Shown: positions 1 to 10,228 of the stretch, piece by piece
Numbering within the stretch: position 1 is the first letter of the stretch
Layout of the letters: each line of letters starts with the position of its first letter
Source: Adiantum capillus-veneris
Lineage: Eukaryota > Streptophyta > Polypodiopsida > Polypodiales > Pteridaceae
Reading direction: 5' to 3'
NCBI GenBank assembly: GCA_014529385.2
Contig: CM043958.1
Coordinates: 121,860,817-121,924,816, forward strand
DNA: 64,000 nt
Made by a program: the position numbers and the translations under genes
Notes under the pieces: generated by a model
What the model was told of the DNA's origin: nothing
Database searches by the model: none
The model's input: only the letters and a program-made list of their open reading frames with translations

Positions 1-923
1 CTTTTCTATACGTACGCTCAAGTGACTACGAAGCTCCAACTTGTAATCAACATAACTAATGATTGGATAATCCATTTTCAATTTTGAAACTTGCATTGTG
101 TTCCTGTTTCCTTGATCTTTCATTCAAGTGTAGCCATTGTCAGTTTTGTTGAGGTTTATGACTACGCATTAGTGAGCCTAATTTTAGATTTGAGTACTTA
201 AATCACTATTTTTTGACATTTTGACCATAGCAAAGTATTCCTAGACCATAGGAGGACCTTTTTGGATAGTTCTGTTACACTTTTCATGAACTTTTTCATG
301 ATGGATCATGATTTTGGTACCTTGTTGGATTGCAACTAGACTTGGTACAATAGTGCCCCTATGTCTTAGATCTCCTCCTAAATTTTCTTTGAATTTCAAC
401 TTTGTTTGAGTGCAAAAATGACATGATGACCTAGAGTGGTGAGAAAGGACATATGCAGATTTTTTGATCATTAAGTAGTGGTTTTCTTGTCAAGTTGTTG
501 CATTAGCTTGATAGGTTCACTTCTTGAGATTGACAACTCAAAGAGTCTCCCTGCCCCATCTGAGTCACTTTCCTAAGTATTGACGTTATTGTTTAAGGGC
601 TACTATTTGGGCGGATTACTTTTTGACATATGTATGAGCCTTAGTTTAGTATGGTGATTTTTTGGATCTTGAGAAGTTAGAAGGTGGTTTTGGTCTTTCA
701 TGTGAGGAAGTTTTTAAGGCAGTTATGTAGTGTGATGATGATTGGCACATTTAGTGTGTATCCATAGCAAAATTTTGAATGTCAGATGAAGTTTGTTAGA
801 TCGTATATCTTATTCTATGTCTTCTTATCTTTGTGTAAATCAAATGTACATTGCTGCACTTGATTTGCCCAAAGTTCAGAAACCAAAAATCAGAGAAGCA
901 CTTGGAAAGCTAGAAAACCACGT
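1..923. other. Left flank without recognised gene
   Basis: No reading frame here gives a recognisable protein and no LTR end or primer site was found. It probably belongs to the interior or leader of element A. Confidence 0.4.
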
Positions 924-1563
924 ATGAAAGCCAAGAAAGAACGAGAGCAAACAGCTCTATCCGAGGAGTTGAAACATACAAAGGATAGATTAGAGTGGTT
1001 AGAGGATCTAGCTAGCTTAAGCTCACACACCACGGCAACCGTAGCACCCAAGGGAATAGCAGAGCCCAAAAGTGCAGGATCAGGAGGATCTGTACTGGCA
1101 GTCAGACAAGGTAAATGAGCAGTTGGATGCGCTTCTAAAAGCTTATGAAGCCATACTCAAAAAGAACCAAACCCAGGAACAAAGGTGGATGACTTATCCA
1201 TATGCGGAAATAGAAAAACATAGGTTGGAAACATGTAAAAGGATGATTGAAAAAGCTCAATCATTGATGGAGGACCCACTAGGTAAACCTGCTGAGGGCG
1301 AGCTTTTTGAAATGGGGCCTCTAAACCCAAACCAATGGGCCTACCCTCACAAAATGTTCGTAAAGAGGTACGCACACTACTTGGGGCACCACCTTCTTTT
1401 GGGAGTGGAGAAGGAAACCAATCAAAATAACATTTGCACTCACCCACTCAAGCAACACACTTTGAGAACCCTTACTCTATGTACACTTTGGACACTTGAC
1501 ACCATCAACGATTATGCAACCCAATGCCGTGCATCAAATGTAAATATGCAATTTGTGGAATAG
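924..1563 (+). pseudogene. Coiled-coil, gag-like remnant in two frames
   Basis: Two overlapping plus-strand frames (924-1118 and 1072-1563) read as one broken protein with a shift near 1075-1120. Both parts are rich in K, E and Q with heptad-like leucines, as in a coiled coil. The first ends in a Gly/Ser/Ala-rich linker, and the second has a run of aromatic and proline residues around 1290-1380 (GPLNPNQW, HKMFVKRY). I recognise no domain and no zinc knuckle. From about 1440 onward the translation loses protein-like composition, so the real coding end is probably there, next to the 2.4 kb noncoding block. Position upstream of the protease suggests part of the gag region of element A; this is inference from position only. 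Confidence 0.35.
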
Positions 1564-2200
1564 CATTCACCTTCTCCCCATAAGAATACCCATGATACAT
1601 CCAAACTCCTCCTCTCTCAAGCACTCATCAAAAAATCATGCGCACAAGACCTGCCTCTCAAACACACAATCGAACTTAACACACTTTGCATAGAGAGCTC
1701 ATCTCCATCTATGCAATGCCGTGACAAATAAAATCACCATGAGAGGTAGCCACATGCATATGTAATGAAGCAAAAGAGAGTTGGAGTGAGAATTTTCTTT
1801 AGACTAATTGAATAAGTGTATAGAAACAAACCAATGGTAAATTGAGAGTAGAACACTTACTTGATTTCTCGCACACCTTTTAAGGGGTAGACTGACGCTG
1901 GCTAACCATCACGAATTGCGACACTTGATTGTTTGAAGATGATTTAATGATCATTAACATAACCATGAGAGAGATCATGATGTATTTACAAGTTATTGAG
2001 GTGCTACAATGATTTATTGGGTTGATGGAGTAAGAGATTGTAGAATAGAAAGTGTGGAGGATAGAGTTGCACTTCCTCCAAAGAGGAGGGTTAGGAGGGA
2101 GGATGTGAAAGAGGGAGAGTTGGGGGTTTCTCTACTATTGATCAAGAACAACATGAAGTTGAAAATATAAGTGTGTGTCCTTGAGTCTCTCCAAGGGGGG

Positions 2201-2210
2201 CTATTTATAG
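2201..2210 (-). promoter_or_regulatory. Candidate TATA box, minus strand
   Basis: CTATTTATAG on the plus strand reads CTATAAATAG on the minus strand. The same hexamer context (CTATTTATAGGTTT) marks the minus-strand LTR promoter at 38330-38342, so this may be the promoter of a minus-strand LTR. Confidence 0.35.
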
Positions 2211-3780
2211 TTGTGTAGGAGTGGGATTATGCTACACTTAATTAGGGTGAGTGATTAGCCCTAATTAAGTGTCCTTTGACCACTCATTGAATATTGGACA
2301 TAAAAGGGACTATTTATTCACCAAAAATATCATTTTAGACCGTGAAGGCTCCATAGGGGTGCATAATGTAGGTGGGCCCCACCATGAGGCCCTACAGGTG
2401 GCTCCTGCGGGGTATCTCACCTTGTCTGTCTTGGCATTTAGAAAGCATCTTTAGGTTGGTCCCATCACATGCAAGTGACCTTGAACACTCATTGCTCTTC
2501 TAGAAGATGAGTAGGGGAAAAATAAGATCTCACCCTCTTGATTTACTTGATTTACAGTTCCCTTTTGCTGCGAATCTGACCAACTTACACTATTTTGACC
2601 ATAACTTTTTACCTGTAGCTCGGAATGACATGCTTCAAAAGGCAAATTTGACCTTCTCAACATGTTTGATATGAATTTGGACTATTATTCACGCCCATTC
2701 ACCAAGGAATTCATTTTGGAAGGTCCACACTAGGCTAGGGAACCTTTTGCTTCCAAGTCTTCTTGTATGGGCCCTTTGCTTGTATGCATTCAAGGGGAAT
2801 CATGCTTTTTCAAAAGGGTATGATGCTTACACAAATAGAGGAGGGCCCAATATTATTTGCTTGTGAAAAGAATATATAATTTGAGTCTTTTTTGAAAGGA
2901 GAACAACTATATGTATATTTTTAAGAGATATTGGGCCACCTATTGATGGGGGCTTTTCACAAGCCAAGCTCCCATACCCCTCTTCTCTCGTCCCCACCCC
3001 ATGAAAACCCCCTCTTATGGAGGGAGTGATAAAAGACATTGGAAAAAGTAAGAAAAAAAATAAAGTATGATTATGTAAATATATGAGAAAGATAAAATAG
3101 GCCACCTCATGCCTACGGGGCAGCCCATCCCCACCTTGCCTCCTTTTTCTTCACTGTTGCCCCGCCGTGTGTCCCTTTTCCTCTCCTCCACTCAAAAGGT
3201 CAACCCCCTCTCTCTTCCTCTTGTCCTTTCTCCTTTCTCTCTCCCCTCAAGCTACCCCACCTCTCACCAATAATGCATTCTAACTCACCAATAATGCACC
3301 CTAACTCACATGCAACTTACCCTATCTTCCAAAATAGTATACCCCACCCCCCCTTTCTCTCTCCTATCATATCCCATGACCCAAATACCCCCCCCTCTCT
3401 CTAAAGGGCGCCATGTCTCTTGTCTTGTAGCTAAATAACCTCCCCCACACTCACACACACTCAGTTTCACTAAGAAAGGTGCCCACAGACCCATCCCCAC
3501 CCGGTGGTTACCTGATTTTTCTTGTGTTCACACACATCTGCACATAGATTCACCTCTGAACACACTCCTCTCTCTCCCCTCTTGTAATTACTTTATTCTC
3601 CATGTCACCTCTCACTTTTTTTCATCAACCCATCTCTCTCTCTTAGTCTCTCTCTCATGAGACTGCTGTTCTGGCACATATACACACAGCCAGACAAGTG
3701 GGGCCCACAGTCACATGGCCTATGTAGATAATGATTTCTTCATTTCTAAATTCTAGAATTTCTCCCCCCCCCCTCCTCCC

Positions 3781-3790
3781 CTATATAAAG
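3781..3790 (+). promoter_or_regulatory. Candidate TATA box upstream of protease frame
   Basis: CTATATAAAG after a C-rich stretch, about 120 bases before the ATG at 3900, is followed by an A/C-rich leader typical of a transcript start. It may belong to the inserted block rather than to the pol gene. Confidence 0.4.
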
Positions 3791-3850
3791 AGGGGTCACC
3801 ATCACACAAAAACACACAACAAGTAACCACATGAATAGCACAAGAAAATA

Positions 3851-5357
3851 AAAGAATGTAATCTTACCTCCTATTCAAGAATTTGAGGCAAGGTCACAAA
3901 TGAGCTTTGAGATACATTCACAAGGGGGAGACCAAGGATCAATTAGTTCGGGGCACAGCCAACTAGACTCGCTGAAAACTTTACCCTCTTACCTAGGAGA
4001 GTATGAAGCCAAGTCGGAAGTGAGAGCAATCCCATCTCAAAGACTTTTTTCTAACAAAGTGATGGATTCGCGAGGATTGATTGAGTTATTATCCACCCCA
4101 GTGGCATGCACAATCACATTAGCAGAACTCCTCAGGTTACAGCCAAACATGTGGACCACAGTAGGTAAATGCCTAGAAAACTTTGGAGTGAAAGACCCCA
4201 CCTTGAGGCTACAGGAAGGGATCAGAGAGTTGGACAGGCCTCAACTAAACACTAGGCCAGTACCATTAAACAAAGTTAGAGAGTATTGCGAAAGAGAAGA
4301 TGGAAACACCATGCTACCAGTAAAATTCCAAGGAGTAGTTTCCAAAGCTATTATTGACAGTGGAGCGGGAGTTGCTATCGCCACCAAGGAAATCTGGAGA
4401 AAATGGGAAAAACCAGCTTTGAAAGCTACCAGAATGAAATTGCAATTGGCAGATGGGTTCATGGAGACTCTAAGACTCTTAGAAAAAGTGATTGTCACTT
4501 TGTGCGGAATCGAGTATGAGCATACATTTGCGATAGTCGATTTCGACAAAAAGAACAATTATGAGATCATCTTGGGAAGACCATTCATGCGACAATTGAA
4601 GATGGTCCAAGATTGGGGTTACAACCACATATACCTCAGACATAGCGAGACAACAACTAAAATACACATGAAAGACCATAGTTACAAAGATGTGAACCAA
4701 ACACCTATGGAAGAGTTTCAGTCAACTATAGTAGCAGGATCGGAACTCCCATCATGGTTAGGGCAACAAAAAGAGCTATGGATGTGCGGAGCTTCACATT
4801 GTGGAAGCTTAAGAAGAGAGGAATGCGTCTTAGAAAGAGCGATAGAGGACAAGGAGTATATTCCGGAACCTTTCCCTGAAGATGCCTTGGAACCTCTAGA
4901 ATGGGAGCACATACTAGCAACATCGGATGTTTGTACCATTACGGATAGTCCAACAACAAAATTTTGCGACAAGGATGGCTATGATGTGCTACCCTACTAC
5001 ATGGTAAGCATTATACCCGGAGAAGATGAGACGATAGAACCACCAGAACAAGAAGAGTTTTATAACTCCTCTGAACATCTGGAAGTAAATGATGATGCAG
5101 ATAATGAGTGTTCAGACACCTCAAGTGAGCGTGGGAGAGAAACTGAGAATATCAAGTTTTATGATTTTGCTAATCAGCATCCTAGACGCCAGGAACGCTA
5201 TAGAAGGAAACGAGCAGGAAACAAAGCGAGAAAGATTCTGATGCCCAGGATAAAAGATAAAACTCACTATTTGATGCTTATAAAAGCAGAGGATTGTGTA
5301 AAAGATCACATATCAGATTCTATAAAGATCGCAAGGAAAGAACGCGAGAGGAAATAA
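3851..5357 (+). CDS. pol: Ty3-type polyprotein: retropepsin region
   Basis: This is the protease part of a Ty3 polyprotein, which cleaves gag-pol into mature units. The frame is open from 3851, just after a stop; the first ATG is at 3900. I prefer 3851 as the remaining edge because the residues before the ATG also look like protein. Counting from 3900, the catalytic motif D-S-G-A is at residues 153-156 and the flap/C-terminal motif I-I-L-G-R-P-F is at about 223-229, the usual spacing of a single-domain retropepsin. Residues 1-110 contain the L-x-E-L-L segment commonly found before the protease. The C-terminal third is acidic, then becomes K/R/E-rich and stops at 5357. The polyprotein continues in another frame through 5358-5480, so a frameshift separates it from the reverse transcriptase. 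Confidence 0.75.
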
Positions 5358-5480
5358 AACAGGAACGAAAAGCTAAAACAGAAACAAAATCTCAAAAATC
5401 AAAAAAAGAAACAACAAAAGACCAAGAGTGGACCAAACTGGAGCGTAAACAGAAATAACAAGAACTGAAACGGTCTTTAC

Positions 5481-6629
5481 GTGAGATATGGACTACTGAA
5501 GAAGATAGTGATGGTAAAGAGGAGTAGAAAAGGGAAACATGAATGTACCATCACACTATCGGAAATTTACCATACAGGACAGAAAATCATCATGACACTA
5601 CCAATCAGGGAAAGAACCAACCAAGAATCTTACGATGGGCCAGAAAATGCAAAAACGATAGACCTCGCGGAACCAGGTGAAAAGCCTCAGCCGGTCTATA
5701 TAGCAAACAATTTACAGCCTGAAGAAGAAGAACGGCTAACACAACTTCTCAAGAAGTATAAATATGTGTTTGCATGGTCCTATAAAGACCTCAAAGGAGT
5801 TGATCCATCGATATGCCAACATACAATTCCTTTGAAATCAGATGCAAAATCTAGCAAACAACGTCCTTATACATATAATGACACATTTGCTAAACAAATC
5901 AAAGAGGAGATTGATAAGCTCATGGAAGCTGAATTCATCTATGAAATTGAACATACAGATTGGGTGTCACCCATTGTGGTAGTTCCCAAAATAAATAAAA
6001 AATTGAGAGTGTGTGTAAACCTCAAAAAGGTAAACGCAGCCACCATAAGGGATAATTATCCCTTGCCAATCACAGAACATGTACTTGAGCGGGTGGCTGG
6101 AAAATGGGCTTATTCCTTTCTGGACGGGTTTTCAGGATATAACCAACTGGCAATAGCAAGAGAGAATCAACACAAAACAGCGTTTTCCACAGAATGGGAA
6201 ATTTATGCGTATCCAGTTATGCCGTTTAGCTTAACTAATGCCCCAGCCACCTTCCAAAGGTTAATGACGCACGCGTTCAAAGAATACGTGAGAATATTCT
6301 TAGAAATATACATGGATGATCTTTGTGTACACTCTCTTCTACGAGAGGAACATATTGACCATTTGCAAAAGGTCTTTGAAAAATGCAGGATATATCGGAT
6401 CTGTCTTAACCTGGAAAAGTGTATCTTTATGGTTAAGCAAGGCCGTATCTTAGGACACATTGTCTCAAGAAATGGCATAACTACTGACCTAGACAAAGTC
6501 AAAGTCATCGTAGACCTACCCAGGCCTACTAATGCGAAACAAGTGCAATCCTTCATGGGACACTTGGATATTATTGAAGATTCATATACATGTATGCGGT
6601 CATCGCACAACCTCAGTATTGTTTGCTAA
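5481..6629 (+). CDS. pol: Ty3-type reverse transcriptase
   Basis: This copies element RNA into DNA. A classic Ty3 RT is visible: W-V-S-P-I-V near residue 153, the fingers/palm segment with L-R-V-C-V-N, D-N-Y-P-L-P, Y-S-F-L-D-G-F-S-G-Y-N-Q carrying the first catalytic Asp, P-A-T-F-Q-R, and the catalytic Y-M-D-D at residues 277-280 (6309-6320). F-M-G-H near residue 360 begins the connection. The frame is then lost at about 6570 and what follows up to 6629 is out-of-frame. Motifs are close to the non-chromovirus (Athila/Tat-like) branch, and no chromodomain is found downstream. One substitution in a usual G-L-x-N-A-P motif (here S-L-T-N-A-P) suggests decay. Confidence 0.85.
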   Translation: MRYGLLKKIVMVKRSRKGKHECTITLSEIYHTGQKIIMTLPIRERTNQESYDGPENAKTIDLAEPGEKPQPVYIANNLQPEEEERLTQLLKKYKYVFAWSYKDLKGVDPSICQHTIPLKSDAKSSKQRPYTYNDTFAKQIKEEIDKLMEAEFIYEIEHTDWVSPIVVVPKINKKLRVCVNLKKVNAATIRDNYPLPITEHVLERVAGKWAYSFLDGFSGYNQLAIARENQHKTAFSTEWEIYAYPVMPFSLTNAPATFQRLMTHAFKEYVRIFLEIYMDDLCVHSLLREEHIDHLQKVFEKCRIYRICLNLEKCIFMVKQGRILGHIVSRNGITTDLDKVKVIVDLPRPTNAKQVQSFMGHLDIIEDSYTCMRSSHNLSIVC

Positions 6630-7375
6630 TCAATTTCGATTGGACCGAGAAGTGTGAAAGTTCATTCCAAAAGCTGAAGGAAAACCTTATATCAGCACCC
6701 GTACTTAAAGCACCAGATTGAGAAAAGATATTCCATGTTCACATTTATGCTTCTGCATATGCAATCGGGAGTATTCTGGCTCAACCTGGAGACGGAACAA
6801 TGGATTTTCCAGTGTGTTATGCAAGCCGACAGTTAAACAGTGCGGAAAATAACTACACAACCATCGAACGAGAAGGGTTAGGAATGATTTATGATGTAAA
6901 GAAATTCCGGCATTATTTGCTCGCAAATAAATTTGTGTTCTTCAAAGATCATCAAGCTCTTTTGTATCTGGTAAATAAACCATGCAATACAAGGAGAATT
7001 GTACGTTGGTTTATTATATTGCTAGAGTTTGATTTCACAGTGGTGGTCAAAAAGGGTAAAACCCATCTACAAGCGGATCATCTTTCAAGGATACACAACG
7101 GGGAAGCTCCTGAAGGAGTAGATCATGACATACCACATGCTTATCTTTTCGATATTGAAATGATACCCACATGGTCTCAGGAAATTGTTAGCATTCTTTC
7201 CTTTGGAAGTAGGTTTGGTAATACGGAATACAAATTCAAACAACAAACGATTCGTCAAACAAAAAACTTCCAGTTGATAGCAGGACGGCTGTATCATCTA
7301 AGCTCAGACCAAATCCTACGATTATGTATAAATCCGGAAGAATTTGAGTGCTACCTTGAAGAAGCACATGTCTAG
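6570..7375 (+). pseudogene. pol: RT connection and RNase H, catalytic Asp lost
   Basis: After the frameshift near 6570 the frame continues with the connection (F-x-W-T-E-K-C) and RNase H, crossing an in-frame TGA at 6719-6721. The first RNase H catalytic position, normally H-I-D-A-S, reads H-I-Y-A-S (Tyr codon 6746-6748), a single G-to-T change that should inactivate the enzyme. Later motifs are intact: Y-A-S-R-Q-L, T-T-I-E-R-E-G-L, K-D-H-Q-A-L, and A-D-H-L-S-R at about 7075. The open frame 6800-7375 ends in a TAG that falls inside the first integrase zinc module. RNase H removes the RNA strand during reverse transcription. Identity is clear; function is lost. Confidence 0.8.
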
Positions 7376-7532
7376 GATTGTGCATTTCATTGTTCAACAG
7401 TGAAAACACACCAGAGACTGAAACAGTTAGGGGTTTATTGGCCAACTATGTATGCGGACACACATTCTTATGTTACCAATTGTACTATATGTAGTGCCAA
7501 ACGGCCAGTGGATCACGCGACATTGTTTTAGG
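7340..7532 (+). pseudogene. pol: First (upstream) integrase-type H2C2 zinc module
   Basis: Reading through the TAG at 7373-7375 gives E-E-A-H ... F-H-C then G-V-Y-W-P-T and N-C-T-I-C, the His-His-Cys-Cys pattern of an integrase N-terminal domain. It ends near a second TAG at 7530-7532. A second complete module follows at 7680-7880, so the N-terminal integrase module is present twice in tandem. A tryptophan-containing linker of about 60 residues (I-A-P-A-W-S-Q-Y) joins them. Confidence 0.65.
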
Positions 7533-7585
7533 TAAACATTGCACCTGCATGGAGTCAATATATCATTGATTTCTTAACCACCAGG

Positions 7586-8668
7586 ATGTTTCCTGAGAAC
7601 ATAACAAGAGCACGGAAAAAAGCTATAGAGCTGGAAGCCTGTGACTTTCACTTAATAGGGAACCAACTCTATAAGCGAGGAAAGGACAATCAACTTAGAA
7701 TCTGTGCAAGTGAAAGCGAATACCTGCTAATTCTAGAACATGCACATAGCGGAATAAGTGGAGGCCATTTTTTGGGCGGTAAGACGGCAAAAATTGTCTT
7801 AACCGCAGGTATATGGTGGCCTACATTGCACATGAATGCTGAAGAGTTTGTAAAGCGTTGTGACGCATGTCAGCGCACCAAGGTGCCGATAAAGAGAGAT
7901 GAGATGCCACTAAGGCCAATGATGGGAGCACGAGCATTTGCAAAATGGGGCATTGATTTTGTGGGACCTATCTCACCTCCTGCATATCGCACCCATACCC
8001 ACTATATCATTGTGGCTACAGACTATCTCACAAAATGGGCGGAAGCCAAGGCAACACAAAAAGTAGATGCACGAACTACTGCACAATTTTTGTATGAGAA
8101 TGTTTTTGTACGATACGGTTTACCAATAGAAATTGTCAGTGATCGTGGGACACATTTTCTTAATGAAGTCATTGAATATCTGCTAGAGGAATTCATGGTC
8201 ATACATAGGAAATCTGCTCCATACCATCCACAGGCAAATGGACAAGCTGAGGCCACAAATAAAACACTATGCATGGTTCTCACTAAAATAGTGTCAGAGT
8301 CAAGAACAGATTGGGATCAGCAGTTACACTCAGCACTGTGGGCATACAGGGTAGCTTACAAAACATCGATAGGAACAACACCGTACAACATGGTGTTTGA
8401 CCTAAATGCTATACTACCCATAGAGTTTTTAATTCCAACTCTACGAGTAGCGAAATGCTTAGAATGGACAGGGCATGAGCTCTCTTCAAGAATAGATGAT
8501 CTTGAAAATCTAGATGAACTCCGCTTGAGAGCTGTAGCTTCAATCTATGCTAAACAGAGAAGACAAAAAGAGTTTTTTGACAAGCATGTGCGCACTAAAA
8601 AGTTCAAAACAGGTGATTATGTACTTGTTTATACTTTGAAGCAACATGCCAAGAAACTTAAAAAGTGA
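7586..8668 (+). CDS. pol: Ty3-type integrase core
   Basis: This inserts the DNA copy into the genome. The H2C2 zinc module lies at residues 52-103 (H-A-H-S-G ... G-H-F ... C-D-A-C-Q-R-T-K). The DDE catalytic triad is complete: D124 (G-I-D-F-V-G-P), D186 (V-S-D-R-G-T-H-F) and E222 (Q-A-N-G-Q-A-E), with the canonical 35 residues between the last two. After the core comes the usual L-W-A-Y-R segment and K-R-R-Q-K-x-F-F-D. A TGA at 8666-8668 cuts the frame just before the C-terminal beta domain, which continues at 8672. The ATG at 7586 is internal to the polyprotein and is not the native start. Confidence 0.85.
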   Translation: MFPENITRARKKAIELEACDFHLIGNQLYKRGKDNQLRICASESEYLLILEHAHSGISGGHFLGGKTAKIVLTAGIWWPTLHMNAEEFVKRCDACQRTKVPIKRDEMPLRPMMGARAFAKWGIDFVGPISPPAYRTHTHYIIVATDYLTKWAEAKATQKVDARTTAQFLYENVFVRYGLPIEIVSDRGTHFLNEVIEYLLEEFMVIHRKSAPYHPQANGQAEATNKTLCMVLTKIVSESRTDWDQQLHSALWAYRVAYKTSIGTTPYNMVFDLNAILPIEFLIPTLRVAKCLEWTGHELSSRIDDLENLDELRLRAVASIYAKQRRQKEFFDKHVRTKKFKTGDYVLVYTLKQHAKKLKK

Positions 8669-8671
8669 GGG

Positions 8672-8953
8672 ATGGGACCCTTTGTGATTAGTGATCTATC
8701 ACAAAGTGGAGCTGTCAAGCTTGCTACATTAGCAGGGGAAGAAATGCCGAACTGGATTAGTGGATGTCGACTGAAGAAATATCATCTACCACTCACACAG
8801 GATATGCTTCAACAAATTCATCAAGGAAAACAAAGAATAAAGGAAAAACAGAGAGTACAAGAAGAAGCTCAAGCAGAAGCAAAGGAACGCATTGCAAAAC
8901 GAAGACTTCTGCGACAACAACAACAAAGTGGAGCACCATTGCCATTCGACTAA
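8672..8953 (+). CDS. pol: Integrase C-terminal beta domain plus coiled tail
   Basis: Continues the integrase after the TGA at 8666-8668: G-M-G-P-F-V-I-x-D-L, then G-A-V-K-L-A-T-L and N-W-I-S-G-C-R-L-K-K-Y, the GPY/F-type C-terminal DNA-binding domain. It is followed by about 45 residues of highly charged helix (K, E, Q, A) and poly-Gln. There is no chromodomain, which separates this element from chromoviruses. A frame change near 8940-8960 connects it to the second protease-like domain. Confidence 0.7.
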   Translation: MGPFVISDLSQSGAVKLATLAGEEMPNWISGCRLKKYHLPLTQDMLQQIHQGKQRIKEKQRVQEEAQAEAKERIAKRRLLRQQQQSGAPLPFD

Positions 8954-9318
8954 CGAAGTTGGATGAAGACACAGTGGAGCCAATAATTGCAGTCAAATTG
9001 GGTAGCAATCAAGTTGAATCGGCGGCATTGCTTGATTCTGGAGCTCAAGCAAATTTGATCTCTTACGGATTATACCAATAGCTCAAATCCGCAGGTCAAC
9101 TTCATCCTACTCCTCAAGTGCTGGAAAGTAGTACATCACACTCGTTGAAAACATTGGGATGGACTATATTGCATGTTCAAATACATCAATATATCTGGCC
9201 ACACAAATTCTATGTGGCAGAGGATGACAGCACATAACACCCAATGATGTTGGGACAACCTTGGCAAAAAGAGTACAATGTGCAGATAGATTGGAATGCA
9301 AATGCAGTCAAAATTCAG
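8950..9318 (+). pseudogene. Second aspartic-protease-like domain after integrase
   Basis: In the frame that ends at 9081 the residues T-V-E-P-I-I-A-V-K-L-G-S then A-L-L-D-S-G-A-Q-A-N-L-I-S (near 9025-9065) give the retropepsin active-site motif D-S-G-A. About 60 codons later, across a stop at 9079-9081 and another near 9236, comes M-L-G-Q-P-W-Q (9247-9267), matching the C-terminal L-G-x-P motif of the fold, followed by an I-x-W strand. Its length fits one retropepsin domain. It is separate from the protease at 4356 and lies after the integrase. It could be a substrate-binding or structural derivative; activity cannot be judged. Assignment rests on two motifs and spacing. Confidence 0.6.
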
Positions 9319-9978
9319 CATGCACACGAACAACGAGTAATAGCCTTTGCTCAGCAAGACTGGGATAATCAATTGCTACCAAAAAAAAAAAAAAGCAAGA
9401 ATGCCACCAACGAACAACATGATGCCCAGGGCCAACAGACAGGTAAAAGCCAACCAAGTTAATTACATACATACAAAGTCACCGACCGCAGTGCAAAGAT
9501 CTAGGTTACCAAAACAAGGGAAACAAGTATGGATGCGGAAGGATAGAAATGACATGGTAGACAAACAACAATGCAACGAAAGAATTCAACCAAAGCAGAT
9601 AGTTCAACCAAAAACCAAGGGCATAAAACAAATATGGATCCCAAAGAAAATGCTCAGCAATAACCCAAATGTTACTCGCATTTGGATACCAAAACAAAAG
9701 AAAAAGGAACTCCCTTCAGTACAAGCAACAACGGAAGGCAGACAGATGAATTTGAAAAAGGACAACCGACTTATGTGGATGCCAATCCGCAACAAAATAG
9801 TGGCAACCAAGGAAGTAGCAAAACACCTACACAAACCGGCAAGAACAAGCTACCAATGGACAGCAAAAGAAATACGGTCCACGGCCATTCCGACCGGGCC
9901 AATCCTCTCCATAGAAACAACTACGATTTTATCAAAAGTAGCGGCAAAGTGATTGCCTTTTGCAAAAAAGACAATTAA
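9319..9978 (+). CDS. Basic tail with repeated W-x-P-K motifs
   Basis: Downstream of the protease-like domain, a K/Q/N-rich frame (best from 9347 to 9952) carries short repeats centred on tryptophan: V-W-M-R-K (about 9527), I-W-I-P-K-K (about 9632), I-W-I-P-K-Q (about 9680), M-W-M-P (about 9771) and Y-Q-W-T-A-K (about 9850). Spacing is irregular, 30-100 bases. The same feature (Y-Q-W-R-V-K) is seen at 32332 in copy B. No globular domain is visible. A basic, repeat-rich tail could bind nucleic acid; that is speculation. A 15-base A run near 9380 probably causes the frame change between 9244-9462 and 9347-9952. Confidence 0.5.
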
Positions 9979-10214
9979 ACAGAGAGCAGTAGAGTTACAG
10001 CTGTTACTTGCAAAGAAAACAGGAAACCTCGACGGCGAATGCCAATAAGCATATGGCTTATTCCCTTCTCTTGCACAGCATTAATTTTTCCATGCATTGA
10101 CCGAGTATGCATCAATTAGGGCCACATTAATCGGCCAAGCATTAGCACAAAGTTTTCAACCTATGCACGGCACATACTCCGACGCGATACCTTGTCGTCC
10201 GGAGGACTCCAGCT

Positions 10215-10228
10215 AGGAGGGGGGGAGG
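10215..10228 (+). other. Internal purine tract (PPT-like), copy A
   Basis: AGGAGGGGGGGAGG lies about 240 bases after the pol tail. It resembles the true polypurine tracts at 26658-26671 and 53925-53938, but the sequence after it does not match the copy-A LTR. Copy B has a purine tract at the homologous place (32681-32697). Confidence 0.5.

Larger units (their letters stand above)
1564..3850. other. Noncoding block between gag-like remnant and protease
   Basis: No coding potential recognised. It has TATA-like motifs in both directions (minus strand at 2201-2210, plus strand at 3781-3790), CT-rich stretches at 3130-3290 and 3540-3780, and a C run near 3765-3774. The polyprotein is open again from 3851. 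It looks like an insertion or solo LTR of roughly 2.4 kb inside the gag-pol frame, but I could not define its ends or a target duplication. Confidence 0.4.

Noticed and set aside
61-471. Minus-strand 76-codon frame at 241-471
   Set aside because: No domain, no promoter context, and typical chance length for AT-rich sequence.
1157-1447. Minus-strand frame opposite the coiled-coil remnant
   Set aside because: The plus strand has the more protein-like composition; no motif on the minus strand.
6203-6610. A minus-strand gene opposite the RT
   Set aside because: Antisense of a clearly conserved RT; no independent evidence.
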